A stretch of 64,000 bases of DNA from Bacillus cytotoxicus. GTDB taxonomy: Bacteria > Bacillota > Bacilli > Bacillales > Bacillaceae_G. The position numbers were made by a program, and so were the translations under genes. Below the pieces are notes generated by a model. The model made no database searches, had not been told where the DNA came from, and saw nothing but the letters and a program-made list of their open reading frames with translations. Numbering within the stretch: the first letter of the stretch is position 1; the number at the start of each line of letters is the position of its first letter. This document shows positions 45,047 to 53,923 of the stretch, piece after piece. The stretch lies in assembly GCF_023715645.1 (NCBI RefSeq), contig NZ_JAMBOP010000007.1, positions 101,289 through 165,288 of the forward strand. The letters run 5' to 3'.

Positions 45047-45082
45047 AGAAGGCAGTGAGGAGATTCCTCACTGCCTTTTAAA
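45047..45082. terminator. Bidirectional terminator between telA and the Ca2+-ATPase gene
   Basis: AAGGCAGTGAGGA and TCCTCACTGCCTT form a perfect 13-bp stem with a short GAT loop, with T-rich sequence on the plus side. The convergent genes end at 45040 and 45068, so it serves both. Confidence 0.85.
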
Positions 45083-47734
45083 TATTTTTATTGCTTCATT
45101 TATTAGTAGTGGAATGATACTAAGTAATAAAACAAAGCCCCAATCTTTTACTGTTAAAGCATGGACACCAAATATGCTTGCAAGAGGTGGGATCGAAATA
45201 ATACATACTTGTATACATACGCCGATAAGAAGAGAGAAAACTAAGTATTTATTTGTAAATATCCCAATAGAGAAGATTGATTTTGTACGTGATCGTAAAT
45301 TAAAAGAGTGAACGAGCTGTGAAAAACTTAGTGTGACAAAGGCCATTGTTTGCGCATGTAATAAAGCATCTGCTTCAATTTGTGATGGAAAGAGAGGAAA
45401 AAGATTCGTATCCCCTGTATATAATTTTGCGCCAACAATAAAGGCGATTAACGTGATGAGCCCAATGACGATTCCGTTTAAAATTAGAAATGGTACACTC
45501 CCGCTAAATAAGCTCTCTTTTACATGGCGCGGCTGTTCCTTCATAACATCCGGATCTTCTGGGTCAACCCCGAGTGATAATGCTGGAAGTGTATCTGTAA
45601 TTAAATTCACCCACAAAATATGAATGGGACGAAGTGGTGTAGCCCAGCCGAGTAAAATAGCTAAGAAGAGTGTAATGATTTCTCCGAAGTTACAAGAAAG
45701 TAAGAAAAGAATAGACTTCTTAATGTTTTGATAAATGTTTCGCCCTTCTTCGACTGCTTTAACAATAGAAGAGAAATTATCATCCGTTAACACCATATCA
45801 GCAGCACCTTTCGCCACATCTGTTCCGGTAATCCCCATTGCAACACCAATATCTGCTTGTTTTAATGATGGTGCATCATTGACACCGTCTCCAGTCATGG
45901 AAACGATATTTCCTTTTGCACGTAATGCTTTTACAATTTTTACTTTATGTTCAGGAGAAACGCGCGCAAAGACGTTTAAATGATTCACTTCGTTTGCGAG
46001 CTGTTCATCTGAAAGATTGTCTAATTGTGTACCAATTATTACGTCAGATTCCTTTTCAGCAATTCCAAGTTCTTTTGCGATGGCAAAGGCGGTATCTTTA
46101 TGGTCTCCTGTAATCATAACGGTGCGAATGCCGGCTTTCTTACATTCTTCGATAGCTGCCTTCACTTCAAGGCGAGGCGGGTCAATCATTCCTACAAGAC
46201 CGATGAATATAAGAGTTTCTTCTGCCTCATATATGTTAATATGCTCGTTATCGTATTGTTTGAAAGCGAATGAAAGTACACGTAACGCTTTTTGTGACAT
46301 CGTTTGTGCTGCTACTAATATTTCGTTTTTATCACTTTCGGTTAACGGCTGAACAATGCCATCTTTAAAAATATGTTTGCATTTCGGTAAGAGTTTATCT
46401 ATTGCTCCTTTTGTCATGCTTAAGTAGCTGCCTTCGTATTCATGCAGCGTTGACATCATTTTGCGATCAGAGTCAAACGGAAATTCACTTAAGCGTTTAT
46501 GTTTCTTCTCTAGTTCATCTTTTTGAATGTCAAAGGCAGTTCCAGCAACAAGAAGTGCAATTTCTGTCGGGTCCCCAGTTTGCGATTCAGCATTATAAGA
46601 GGCATCATTACATAAAATCATATTTTCTAATAGTAGGCGCTGAACTTGATTGTTTACATTAAAATTTTCTAATGCATCGTATGTACCATCGCTATAAAAG
46701 TGGGTAACTGTCATTTTATTCTGCGTTAATGTACCTGTCTTATCTGAACAAATTATCGTAACAGAGCCAAGAGCCTCGACAGCTGGAAGTTTACGAATGA
46801 TGACATTTTGTTTAATCATCCGCTGTACACCAATTGCCAAAACAATAGAGACGATAGCGGGTAGGCCTTCTGGAATCGCAGCAACTGCTAAACTAATCGC
46901 GGTCATAAACATTTCTAACGTATCACGGCCTTGGAAAAAACCAATAAAGAACATGATGATACATATTGCTACAGAGACAAAGCCTAAATATTTTCCAACT
47001 TGCGCTAAGCTTTTTTGAAGAGGGGTTGTCTCATCATCAGCTTGATGCAAGAGAGTGGCGATGTTTCCTATTTGTGAATGCATGCCTGTTTCAGCAGCTA
47101 CGCCAACACCGCGGCCGTAGGTAACAAGTGTAGACATAAAGGCCATATTTTTTTGATCACCTAGTGGTACTTTTTCGTGATTTTGGCCAGAAGGATCATC
47201 CGCGGCATCTTTATCGACAGGAACGGATTCACCTGTTAAAGCAGACTCTTCAATTTTTAAATTGGCTGTTTCAATGAGCCGTAAGTCACACGGAATGTAA
47301 CGACCTGCATCGAGTAGAACAATATCCCCTGGAACGACATGTTCTGATGGGATTTCTTTTAATTCACCACCTCGTTTTACAATCGCTTTTGGAGTTGCCA
47401 TCTTTTGCAGGGCTTCTAGAGCTTGCTCTGCTTTTGATTCTTGAATAATACCAATTACAGCATTTAAAACGACAACAATAGCAATAATACTAGCATCAGC
47501 CCATTCGCCAACAAAGGCAGAAATAAGAGCTGCAATTAATAGAACATAGACGAGAATGTCATTTATTTGGGAGAAAATACGTTCAGCCAAAGTTCTTTTT
47601 TTCTTCATTACGAGTTCATTTTTCCCGTATTTTTTTAAGCGAGATTCAGCTATCTCTTCACTTAAACCATGCTGTTCATTTGTTTCTAGTTCACGCAACG
47701 TCTGATCTTTTGTCTTACTGTACCAATTGCTCAT
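45068..47734 (-). CDS. P-type Ca2+-transporting ATPase (P2A-like)
   Basis: 888 aa. N-terminal cation-ATPase domain, AAIPEGLPAIVS in helix 4 (ion-binding PEGL motif), phosphorylation site CSDKTGTLTQNKMT, MTGDGVNDAPSLKQADIGVA hinge and NLITDTLPALSLGVDPED in helix 6. This is the SERCA/PMCA type found in Bacillus as YloB. It pumps Ca2+ out of the cytoplasm at the expense of ATP. GGAGGTG precedes the minus-strand ATG. Monocistronic. Confidence 0.93.
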   Translation of the reverse strand: MSNWYSKTKDQTLRELETNEQHGLSEEIAESRLKKYGKNELVMKKKRTLAERIFSQINDILVYVLLIAALISAFVGEWADASIIAIVVVLNAVIGIIQESKAEQALEALQKMATPKAIVKRGGELKEIPSEHVVPGDIVLLDAGRYIPCDLRLIETANLKIEESALTGESVPVDKDAADDPSGQNHEKVPLGDQKNMAFMSTLVTYGRGVGVAAETGMHSQIGNIATLLHQADDETTPLQKSLAQVGKYLGFVSVAICIIMFFIGFFQGRDTLEMFMTAISLAVAAIPEGLPAIVSIVLAIGVQRMIKQNVIIRKLPAVEALGSVTIICSDKTGTLTQNKMTVTHFYSDGTYDALENFNVNNQVQRLLLENMILCNDASYNAESQTGDPTEIALLVAGTAFDIQKDELEKKHKRLSEFPFDSDRKMMSTLHEYEGSYLSMTKGAIDKLLPKCKHIFKDGIVQPLTESDKNEILVAAQTMSQKALRVLSFAFKQYDNEHINIYEAEETLIFIGLVGMIDPPRLEVKAAIEECKKAGIRTVMITGDHKDTAFAIAKELGIAEKESDVIIGTQLDNLSDEQLANEVNHLNVFARVSPEHKVKIVKALRAKGNIVSMTGDGVNDAPSLKQADIGVAMGITGTDVAKGAADMVLTDDNFSSIVKAVEEGRNIYQNIKKSILFLLSCNFGEIITLFLAILLGWATPLRPIHILWVNLITDTLPALSLGVDPEDPDVMKEQPRHVKESLFSGSVPFLILNGIVIGLITLIAFIVGAKLYTGDTNLFPLFPSQIEADALLHAQTMAFVTLSFSQLVHSFNLRSRTKSIFSIGIFTNKYLVFSLLIGVCIQVCIISIPPLASIFGVHALTVKDWGFVLLLSIIPLLINEAIKIFKRQ

Positions 47735-47954
47735 ATAAAAGCACCTCCAGTAGAAAAACAGTTAGCAATTGTAGTTTGGAAATTCTGTATTGTAGTATGT
47801 ACTTTGATGTGAAGTCTCTGATGAGGGGGGTATTATTATTTTACAATATTTTGAAGGTGTATGGATAAAAGTGGGGAATTGTCATAAAAGTGTTGGAAAT
47901 GAAAGGGAACAGATTTGGAAGAGGGATATGTTTTATCGAATGATAAAAATTATT

Positions 47955-48221
47955 GTAACTACTCAGCTATACCTTTTAGAAATTTAGAAAAGGGTATGAT
48001 TCTAGTGAAGATGTGTCTCTCTATTACTTATAAATTCATCTTTGGCATATAGACTGTTGTCATGCAAACAGGGCAGGGGCCTGCACTTATTGTCTACTTT
48101 TGTTTTCAAACCTTGCACGTGGCAGGAAAAGGCCCTAACCGATCCTATGCATCGCCAGTCCCTCTCGCCTATTTAAAAAAATGCTTGTCTGCCTTTTTTC
48201 ATAAAGTAACTGAGTAGTTAC
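47955..48221 (-). repeat. Interspersed repeat, family A
   Basis: Bounded by GTAACTACTCAG and CTGAGTAGTTAC; almost identical over its whole length to 6067-6335, including the non-core sequence CTATACCTTTTAGAAATTTA. The rest of the 47735-48249 gap holds the Ca2+-ATPase promoter region only. Confidence 0.83.
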
Positions 48222-48249
48222 AAATTATTTTAATTTGGACATAAAAAGA

Positions 48250-48297
48250 GGCGGCTGCAAAAAGCTTGGTGATTACCAAGCTTTTTGCAGCCGCTGT
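48250..48297 (-). terminator. Terminator of yfkK
   Basis: GCGGCTGCAAAAAGCTTGGT and its exact complement form a 20-bp stem with a 4-nt loop. On the minus strand it is followed by CTCTTTTTAT. One of the longest perfect hairpins in the window. Confidence 0.85.
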
Positions 48298-48300
48298 TTG

Positions 48301-48525
48301 TTATTTCTTTATTAGTGTTCCTAATTCTTCTGTAATAGCTTCCATTTCGCTAATGCTAAATGTGTCGCGTTTCATAACGTGCTCATAAATGTCACGTAAG
48401 TCTTCATACATGTTTTCATTGAAGTTTGCAGCTCTCATTGCACCAGCGTTTACCATACGTAATTTTTCTTTAATAGCTTCTACCATATATTCAACGTTCT
48501 CTTGCGTTTTTACGGATAAATCCAC
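48301..48525 (-). CDS. yfkK: DUF1128/UPF0435 protein (YfkK-like)
   Basis: 74 aa, all-helical. [20 protein letters not shown] and [17 protein letters not shown]-type segment ([20 protein letters not shown]) match the UPF0435/YfkK family. Located divergently next to yfkJ as in B. subtilis. Upstream minus-strand AAAGGGGGA ribosome binding site. Function unknown. Confidence 0.87.
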   Translation of the reverse strand: MDLSVKTQENVEYMVEAIKEKLRMVNAGAMRAANFNENMYEDLRDIYEHVMKRDTFSISEMEAITEELGTLIKK

Positions 48526-48654
48526 GGAAGTGTCCCCCTTTAAAATAACATAGACTTATCTTAACATTTTTTTATCATTTTCGTTAATGGAAGTTTGTAA
48601 TTTCCTTTATAAGTAATTGTTGATTGTTTATACTAAATATAAGTGGAAAATCAA

Positions 48655-49140
48655 AAGCATAAACCCGCTTTTTTTAGATGGTCGAGAGGGACTGTCCGTG
48701 CGTAGGAGCGATCAGGGCCTTTTTTTTGCCACGTGCGATGTTTGAAACAAAAGGAGAAAGCCAGAGCGGTTCATGATGTGTTCTGCATAGCAGTGATTTG
48801 TGGGTTGGAAAAACAAAATAAAAAGCCTAACAAGCTTTAGGGGAGCCATAGCGTTTGTCCGTGCGTAGGAGCGGTCAGTGCTTTTTTTTGCCACGTGCGA
48901 TGTTTGAAACAAAAGGAGAAAGCGAGAGCGGTTCATGATGTGTTCTGCATAGCAGTGATTTGTGGGTTGGAAAAACAAAATAAAAAGCCTAACAAGCTTT
49001 AGCGGAGCCATATCGTCTGTCCGTGCGTAGGAGCGGTCAGTGCCTTTTTTTGCCACGTGCGATGTTTGAAACAAAAGGAGAAAGCGAGTAGCGTTCATGT
49101 TGTTTTCTACATAGCAGCGACTTATAAAGAAAAGCGGAGT
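48655..49140 (+). repeat. Three tandem family B repeats, 162-bp period
   Basis: GCCACGTGCGATGTTTGAAA recurs at 48728, 48890 and 49052, an exact 162-bp period. Each unit contains GTCCGTGCGTAGGAGCG(G/A)TCAG and AAAAGGAGAAAGC. The array lies in the divergent yfkK-yfkJ gap. Because 162 is a multiple of three, an artefactual repetitive frame is open on the minus strand. Confidence 0.82.
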
Positions 49141-49270
49141 CTCCTTTTTAGGTCCGGTGGTTAATGGTTTTAGACATGAGGGCTTAGAAGGAAGAGCTAG
49201 ACAAAGGTGTCGAAAAAATTAAAATGGATATATAAATATAACAAATGCAGTATGAAGGGAAGAAACAAGT

Positions 49271-49735
49271 ATGGTTCGAGTTTTATTTGTTTGTCTCGGG
49301 AACATTTGTCGTTCTCCGATGGCAGAGGCAATTTTTCGTGAGGTTGTCAAAAAGGAAAAGCTAGAAACAGCAATTATTGTTGATTCGGCTGGAACGGGGG
49401 ATTGGCATGTCGGCCATCCACCTCATCATGGTACGCAAAAAATTTTAACGGAAAATGAAGTGTCCTTTGAAGGAATTAAAGCTCGTCAAGTAGAAAAAGA
49501 AGACTTAACAAAGTTTGATTATATTATTGCAATGGACAATAAAAACTTAGACGATTTAAAGGCTTTAGGCAAAGCTGGCGGCTATATCGGCAGACTATCC
49601 GATTTTGTTCCAAATGGTGGTTGGTCAGATGTTCCAGATCCATACTTTACAGGGAACTTTCAAGAAGTATATGACCTTGTAACAGAAGGATGTGCAAAAT
49701 TGTTAGCGTTCATTCGAAATGAGCAAGGAATATAA
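49271..49735 (+). CDS. yfkJ: Low-molecular-weight protein tyrosine phosphatase (YfkJ-like)
   Basis: 154 aa. Active-site loop VCLGNICRS (Cys8, Arg14) at the N-terminus and the general-acid loop DVPDPYFTGNFQEVYDLV near the C-terminus define an LMW-PTP. It dephosphorylates phosphotyrosine (and perhaps phosphoarginine) proteins; Bacillus YfkJ is linked to stress resistance. GAAGGGAAG precedes ATG 49271. Same order as in B. subtilis yfkKJIH. Confidence 0.94.
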   Translation: MVRVLFVCLGNICRSPMAEAIFREVVKKEKLETAIIVDSAGTGDWHVGHPPHHGTQKILTENEVSFEGIKARQVEKEDLTKFDYIIAMDNKNLDDLKALGKAGGYIGRLSDFVPNGGWSDVPDPYFTGNFQEVYDLVTEGCAKLLAFIRNEQGI

Positions 49736-49897
49736 GAATGTTAGTTCAGAAAGTAAAATGTTTGGCTACCATTGATGGTGAGCCCAGCGCATCAAGCTCT
49801 TATGGGGAAGTTTGATTTCAAAGTTTTTCCTTTGATATTTTCTTGTTCATTAGAGTGAGATAATTTTCTAACAAAATAGATGAAAGGGTGAAGGAAT

Positions 49898-50380
49898 ATG
49901 GCAAAGAAGGGAAACCTTGTCCGAAATATTGCAATTGGTGTAGCAGCAGGTGTGGCTGTTTCTATGTTAAAGAAGGAAAATCGTGAAAAGGTGAAGTGTA
50001 CAGCAGGAAAAGCAAAAACAAAAATGATTGAAATTGGTGAAAATGCAAAGCTAAAAGAAAAAGTACAAACAGTTACAGATAAAGGACGCGAACTTGCGGA
50101 TTTTAACATTGTAAAAGCAAAAGTAGCGGAAATTAAAAAGTTAACGCCAGCTGTTGTTGGAACGTTAAAAGAGACGAAAGATATTTTTATGAAGAAGAAC
50201 ACTAAGAACACTGTAAAAGAACAACCAGAAACAATTGAAATTCAGGCAGTTGTACCAACAGAAGAGTTAAAAGTAGAAGAAGAGTTAATCAGAGCGGAAG
50301 AAGAACCTATTATAGAAGAAAAGAAGTCAGAAGCGTATATCGAATTAAAACAAAATAATGAAGAAAAGAAAAGCGTTTAA
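49898..50380 (+). CDS. YtxH/YfkI-like membrane-associated protein
   Basis: 160 aa. A short N-terminal hydrophobic segment (NIAIGVAAGVAVSML) is followed by a Lys/Glu-rich helical region (GKAKTKMIEIGENAKLKEKV) and a very acidic C-terminal tail (TEELKVEEELIRAEEEPIIE). The layout resembles YtxH-type general-stress proteins; its place between yfkJ and yfkH suggests the YfkI position. AAGGGTGAAGG precedes ATG 49898. Stops 5 bp before the next gene. Confidence 0.72.
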   Translation: MAKKGNLVRNIAIGVAAGVAVSMLKKENREKVKCTAGKAKTKMIEIGENAKLKEKVQTVTDKGRELADFNIVKAKVAEIKKLTPAVVGTLKETKDIFMKKNTKNTVKEQPETIEIQAVVPTEELKVEEELIRAEEEPIIEEKKSEAYIELKQNNEEKKSV

Positions 50381-50385
50381 AAAAG

Positions 50386-51249
50386 ATGAAAACATTTGTA
50401 CAAAAAGCAAGAACCCACCATGTTTTCACATTCGCAAAAGACTTGTATGATCGAACAATACGAGACGATTTAGCGGGCTTAGCAGCACAGCTCGCTTATT
50501 TCTTCTTGCTGTCTCTATTTCCAGCGCTCGTCTTTTTAATTACACTTCTTGGATATATTCCAGTTGAGACGGAAGATATATTAACCTTTTTAAGTAATTA
50601 TGCTCCTGAAGATGCAATGAGTTTAATTGAAGCAAACGTACATACAATAATGAATAAACAAAATAGTGGGTTATTATCGTTTGGTTTACTTGCTATGTTA
50701 TGGTTTGCATCCAACGGTGTAAATGCAGTGATGAAGGCATTTAACCGTGCTTATGATATTAATGAAACTCGTTCATTTATTACAACAAGAGCATTGTCAA
50801 TTGTATTAACATTAGCAATGATTTTTATGATTGTGTTTGCTTTAATTTTACCTGTATTTGGCCAATTAATTGGGGCAGCAATTTTTAAAGTTTTAGGTTT
50901 ATCTGAGGAATTTTCATTTGTGTGGAGCATTGTTCGATTGCTACTAAGTTTTCTTGTATTATTTGGTTTGTTTAGCTTTTTGTATAAATTTGCTCCAAAC
51001 CGGAAGGTAAAGAGAAGAGAAGTGATGACAGGAGCATTATTTGCTACAGTTGGATGGATTGTGGTATCGTACTCATTTGCGTACTATGTCGATAACTTTG
51101 GAAATTATTCTACTACATACGGTAGCCTCGGTGGTATTATCATTTTAATATTATGGTTTTATTTAACGGGCTGGGTGATTTTGCTCGGCGGAGAAATTAA
51201 CGCACTCTTGAATTATTATCGAACAAGTGACAATAATTCCCGTAATTAA
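50386..51249 (+). CDS. yfkH: YihY/BrkB-family membrane protein (YfkH-like)
   Basis: 287 aa with about six helices. Family traits are LAAQLAYFFLLSLFPALVFL near the N-terminus, NAVMKAFNRAYDINETRSF in the middle and LGGIIILILWFYLTGWVILLGGEIN at the C-terminus. Formerly annotated as ribonuclease BN by mistake; function unknown. Starts 5 bp after the YfkI-like stop, with only a weak ribosome binding site, consistent with translational coupling. Confidence 0.9.
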   Translation: MKTFVQKARTHHVFTFAKDLYDRTIRDDLAGLAAQLAYFFLLSLFPALVFLITLLGYIPVETEDILTFLSNYAPEDAMSLIEANVHTIMNKQNSGLLSFGLLAMLWFASNGVNAVMKAFNRAYDINETRSFITTRALSIVLTLAMIFMIVFALILPVFGQLIGAAIFKVLGLSEEFSFVWSIVRLLLSFLVLFGLFSFLYKFAPNRKVKRREVMTGALFATVGWIVVSYSFAYYVDNFGNYSTTYGSLGGIIILILWFYLTGWVILLGGEINALLNYYRTSDNNSRN

Positions 51250-51295
51250 AAAGAATCCTCTTTCCTATACTAAGAGGGAATAGGGGGGATTATTC

Positions 51296-51415
51296 ATGGG
51301 TCAAAATAAGACTGGTAATAGCAAAAATGATAAAAATCAACGTAAACAACGCAGCAGCTCGCAGCCAAAGCATAAAACGAGCAGCAGTGCCAACGGACAT
51401 AATAGTTATCATTAA
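51296..51415 (+). CDS. Small basic hydrophilic protein, 39 aa
   Basis: MGQNKTGNSKNDKNQRKQRS followed by SSQPKHKTSSSANGHNSYH. Very rich in Asn, Lys, Ser, Gln and His, without hydrophobic residues. Preceded by ATAGGGGGGATT and followed immediately by a terminator, which supports expression. Composition recalls small spore proteins of Bacillus, but I cannot assign a family. Confidence 0.65.
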   Translation: MGQNKTGNSKNDKNQRKQRSSSQPKHKTSSSANGHNSYH

Positions 51416-51446
51416 AAAAAGGGGTTCCATATCGGAACCCTTTTAA
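51416..51446. terminator. Bidirectional terminator
   Basis: AAAAGGGGTTCC and GGAACCCTTTT stem with an ATATC loop, with A-tract on the left and T-tract on the right. It serves the 39-aa gene and, on the minus strand, the P1B-ATPase gene whose stop codon lies inside it. Confidence 0.85.
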
Positions 51447-53371
51447 TTATTTGCTTTTAATAACCGTAATCCATTTAAAATAACGAGAATTGTACTTCCT
51501 TCATGACCGATGACACCTAATGGGAGGGCCAAAAATTGCAGGAAGTTTGAGCAAATGAGCAGCATGATGACAGTCAATGAAAAAATCACATTTTGCTTTA
51601 CGATGCGATTCATTCGTTTCGATAAACGAATGGCTTGTGCTAAACGAGACAGTTCACCTTTCATTAAGACAACGTCAGCCGTTTCTAACGCAACATCAGT
51701 TCCTTCTCCCATCGCAACGCCAATACTTGCTGTTGCTAAGGCAGGGGCATCGTTAATTCCGTCACCAACCATTGCTACTGTACCGTATTTTTCTTTCAAT
51801 TGTTTTATCGTTTCTACTTTTGTTTCTGGTAAGCAAGATGCGTAATACTCTTTAATGTTACTTTCAGCAGCGATTGCTTTTGCTGTTTGTTCATTATCGC
51901 CTGTAATCATAATTGCTTCGATGCCAAGGCTTTGGAGTTCGTGAATTGCCGCAATTGTTTCTTGGCGCAATGTATCTTTTAAGGCAATAAGACCGAGAAT
52001 ACCGTTTTCATCACTTACATATACAACTGTTTTTCCTTCTTGTTCTAAATGCACGGAAATGCCGTTATGAAACGTTTTTGTTTCTTCTCCAATAAAATCA
52101 GATTTCCCAATTTTATACGCTTTATTTTGTAGTGTTCCTTTTAGACCGAATCCTGTTACATCTTCTACGTTTTCTGGTTTTGTTAACGTAATATTATGTG
52201 CCTGCTTTGCATAGTTCACAATTGATTCCGCTAGAGGATGTGTAGAATGACTTTCAATGGATGCTGTAATGTGTAGTAGCTCTTTTTCAGCTATGCCATC
52301 ACGTGTGTATACATCTGTTACTGTTGGCTTTCCTTGTGTTAATGTTCCTGTTTTATCAAAGGCAATTGCTTTTAATGAAGCTAATCTTTCTAAATGAACA
52401 CCGCCTTTAAATAAAATGCCATGGCGGGCACCATTGGAAATTGCCGATAATGTAGCTGGCGTAATCGCTGCAACAAGCGCACAAGGAGAAGCGACAACGA
52501 GTAAAATCATCGCCCGGTAAAACGTTTCATTCCAGCTCCAGCCAAGCGCATAGTGAGGAACGAACATCATAAGTGATACAACGAGAAGTACGCCTTTTAC
52601 ATACGTTCCTTCAAACTTTTCAATGAAAAGCTGTGACGGAGATTTTTCGCTTTGTGCATTTTGCACGAGACGAATAATTTTTTGGAACAATGTTTGATCG
52701 CTATGTTTTGTAATTTCGACTTCAATGGCACCACGTAAGTTAACAGTTCCTGCGAATACTTCATCACCAGGTTTCTTCTCATTTGGAATTGGCTCACCTG
52801 AAATAGCAGCTTCATCTATATTCGTTTCACCCGTGCGAATCGTACCATCTGCAGGAATGCGTTCACCTGGTTTAATTAAAATGATGTCACTGATTTGCAA
52901 TTGTTCAACTGGAATACGTTCTTCTACTCCGCGTGAGATGCGCAGCGCTTCTTCTGGCTGTAAGTCGAGCAGTGCTGAAATTTCTTTTTGACTTTTGCTC
53001 ATTGTGTAAGCTTCCATAGCTCCGCTTAAGGCGAAGATAAAAATTAAGATCGCACCTTCTGTCCAGTAGCCAATAATTGCTGAGCCGATCGCTGCAAACA
53101 GCATCAGCATTTCGACGTTCAGCTCTTTTTCGGCGATTGTATCTTCAATGCCTTCTTTTGCTTTCGCATAACCTCCAATGATATAAGCGAATACGTAAAA
53201 GATGGTTGCGGTTGTTATCATGTCATTCTTTGTTAATAACCAACCAATCAAAATGAGAACGCCGGATGTAAGCGCAAAAATGAGTTCGTAATGCTTTTGA
53301 AATGTTGCAAGCCAAGATGAAGAGACCTGGTTTTCTTGTTGCTTTGATAGTACTTTTACTTCAGAATTCAT
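51443..53371 (-). CDS. pfeT: P1B-type metal-transporting ATPase, PfeT/ZosA-like
   Basis: 642 aa. No N-terminal heavy-metal-binding domain; the translocation motif is VASPCALVAA (SPC rather than CPC), the phosphorylation site is FDKTGTLTQGKPT, SHSTHPLAESI holds the HP motif, and MVGDGINDAPALATASIGVA the hinge. SPC without a cytosolic metal domain is typical of the P1B-4 group, which includes Bacillus PfeT (formerly ZosA), a ferrous iron exporter under PerR. GAAAGGAGC precedes the minus-strand ATG. A PerR-like box lies in the promoter region at 53750. Zn2+ or Co2+ as substrate cannot be excluded. Confidence 0.85.
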   Translation of the reverse strand: MNSEVKVLSKQQENQVSSSWLATFQKHYELIFALTSGVLILIGWLLTKNDMITTATIFYVFAYIIGGYAKAKEGIEDTIAEKELNVEMLMLFAAIGSAIIGYWTEGAILIFIFALSGAMEAYTMSKSQKEISALLDLQPEEALRISRGVEERIPVEQLQISDIILIKPGERIPADGTIRTGETNIDEAAISGEPIPNEKKPGDEVFAGTVNLRGAIEVEITKHSDQTLFQKIIRLVQNAQSEKSPSQLFIEKFEGTYVKGVLLVVSLMMFVPHYALGWSWNETFYRAMILLVVASPCALVAAITPATLSAISNGARHGILFKGGVHLERLASLKAIAFDKTGTLTQGKPTVTDVYTRDGIAEKELLHITASIESHSTHPLAESIVNYAKQAHNITLTKPENVEDVTGFGLKGTLQNKAYKIGKSDFIGEETKTFHNGISVHLEQEGKTVVYVSDENGILGLIALKDTLRQETIAAIHELQSLGIEAIMITGDNEQTAKAIAAESNIKEYYASCLPETKVETIKQLKEKYGTVAMVGDGINDAPALATASIGVAMGEGTDVALETADVVLMKGELSRLAQAIRLSKRMNRIVKQNVIFSLTVIMLLICSNFLQFLALPLGVIGHEGSTILVILNGLRLLKANN

Positions 53372-53429
53372 AGCCTTTTTGCTCCTTTCTATTTGAGAAA
53401 AAATTTGTTATGGAAACCCTTATTTTCTT

Positions 53430-53480
53430 TTATGGCGGTATTTCCGTTTGCTTTGATAATGCTTTTATTTTAGCATTCAT
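53430..53480 (-). CDS. uORF 2 in the pfeT leader (16 aa)
   Basis: MNAKIKALSKQTEIPP, preceded by GAAAGGAGCAAAAAACG. It resembles uORF 1 and the first 12 residues of PfeT (MNSEVKVLSKQQ). Ends 58 nt before the pfeT start codon. Confidence 0.55.
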   Translation of the reverse strand: MNAKIKALSKQTEIPP

Positions 53481-53574
53481 CGTTTTTTGCTCCTTTCTAT
53501 TTGAGAAAAAGAATCATCATCGACAGCCTTATAAAACGGCGAAAGCTGCCATCCATATGGATAGCAGCATTCTT

Positions 53575-53625
53575 TTAAGTTGCAATGTTCGTTTGCTTTG
53601 CGAATATTTTTACGGGTGAATTCAT
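53575..53625 (-). CDS. uORF 1 in the pfeT leader (16 aa)
   Basis: MNSPVKIFAKQTNIAT, preceded by AGAGAGGAGTGAAACAAG. Same length as uORF 2 and matching it at about half the positions, including K6, K10, Q11, T12 and I14. Followed directly by the second hairpin copy. Confidence 0.55.
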   Translation of the reverse strand: MNSPVKIFAKQTNIAT

Positions 53626-53749
53626 CTTGTTTCACTCCTCTCTATTTGAGAAAAAGAATCATCATCGAAACCCTTATAAAACGACGAAAGCTGCCATCCA
53701 TACGGATAGCAGCATTTCCTATAAAATACACCTTGTGCAGTTATTTACT

Positions 53750-53764
53750 TTATTATTATTCTAA
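53750..53764 (-). promoter_or_regulatory. PerR-like box upstream of pfeT
   Basis: On the minus strand TTAGAATAATAATAA, which differs from the Per box TTATAATNATTATAA at two positions. It lies upstream of the first leader copy, near the expected promoter. A peroxide/iron-responsive control of an iron exporter would be consistent. Confidence 0.6.
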
Positions 53765-53923
53765 ATTGTAACATATGTTTCCTTATAGGGAAAGATTTTT
53801 ACTTATTCCGCTATTAGGGGGGAAAGTGCAGAAGCAAGGTGAAAGTGAAAATACTTGTCTTTTTGACTCTGCTTTGTTATATATGAGTATTGTTCATAAA
53901 AAGTACGGAAAGGAAGACATCTA

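Larger units (their letters stand above)
53376..53720 (-). repeat. Tandem duplication of the pfeT leader and start region
   Basis: A block with CTCAAATAGAAAGGAGCAAA-type ribosome binding site is present three times on the minus strand (about 53720-53631, 53576-53483 and 53421-53376, the last shorter). The first two share GATGATGATTCTTTTTCTCA and a hairpin GCTGCTATCCAT/ATGGATGGCAGC. Each block is followed by an ATG beginning MN(S/A): two short ORFs and then pfeT itself. Confidence 0.85.

Noticed and set aside
45114-47018. Several 60-110 codon plus-strand frames across the Ca2+-ATPase gene.
   Set aside because: They are antisense to strongly conserved P-type ATPase motifs and lack ribosome binding sites.
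48712-49098. 128-codon minus-strand frame made of 54-residue repeats.
   Set aside because: It arises because the family B tandem array has a 162-bp period divisible by three; equivalent frames are broken in other family B copies, so it is not conserved coding sequence.
48655-49140. Regular three-fold repeat considered as a CRISPR array.
   Set aside because: Units are 162 bp, similar over most of their length with no unique spacers, and no cas genes are nearby.
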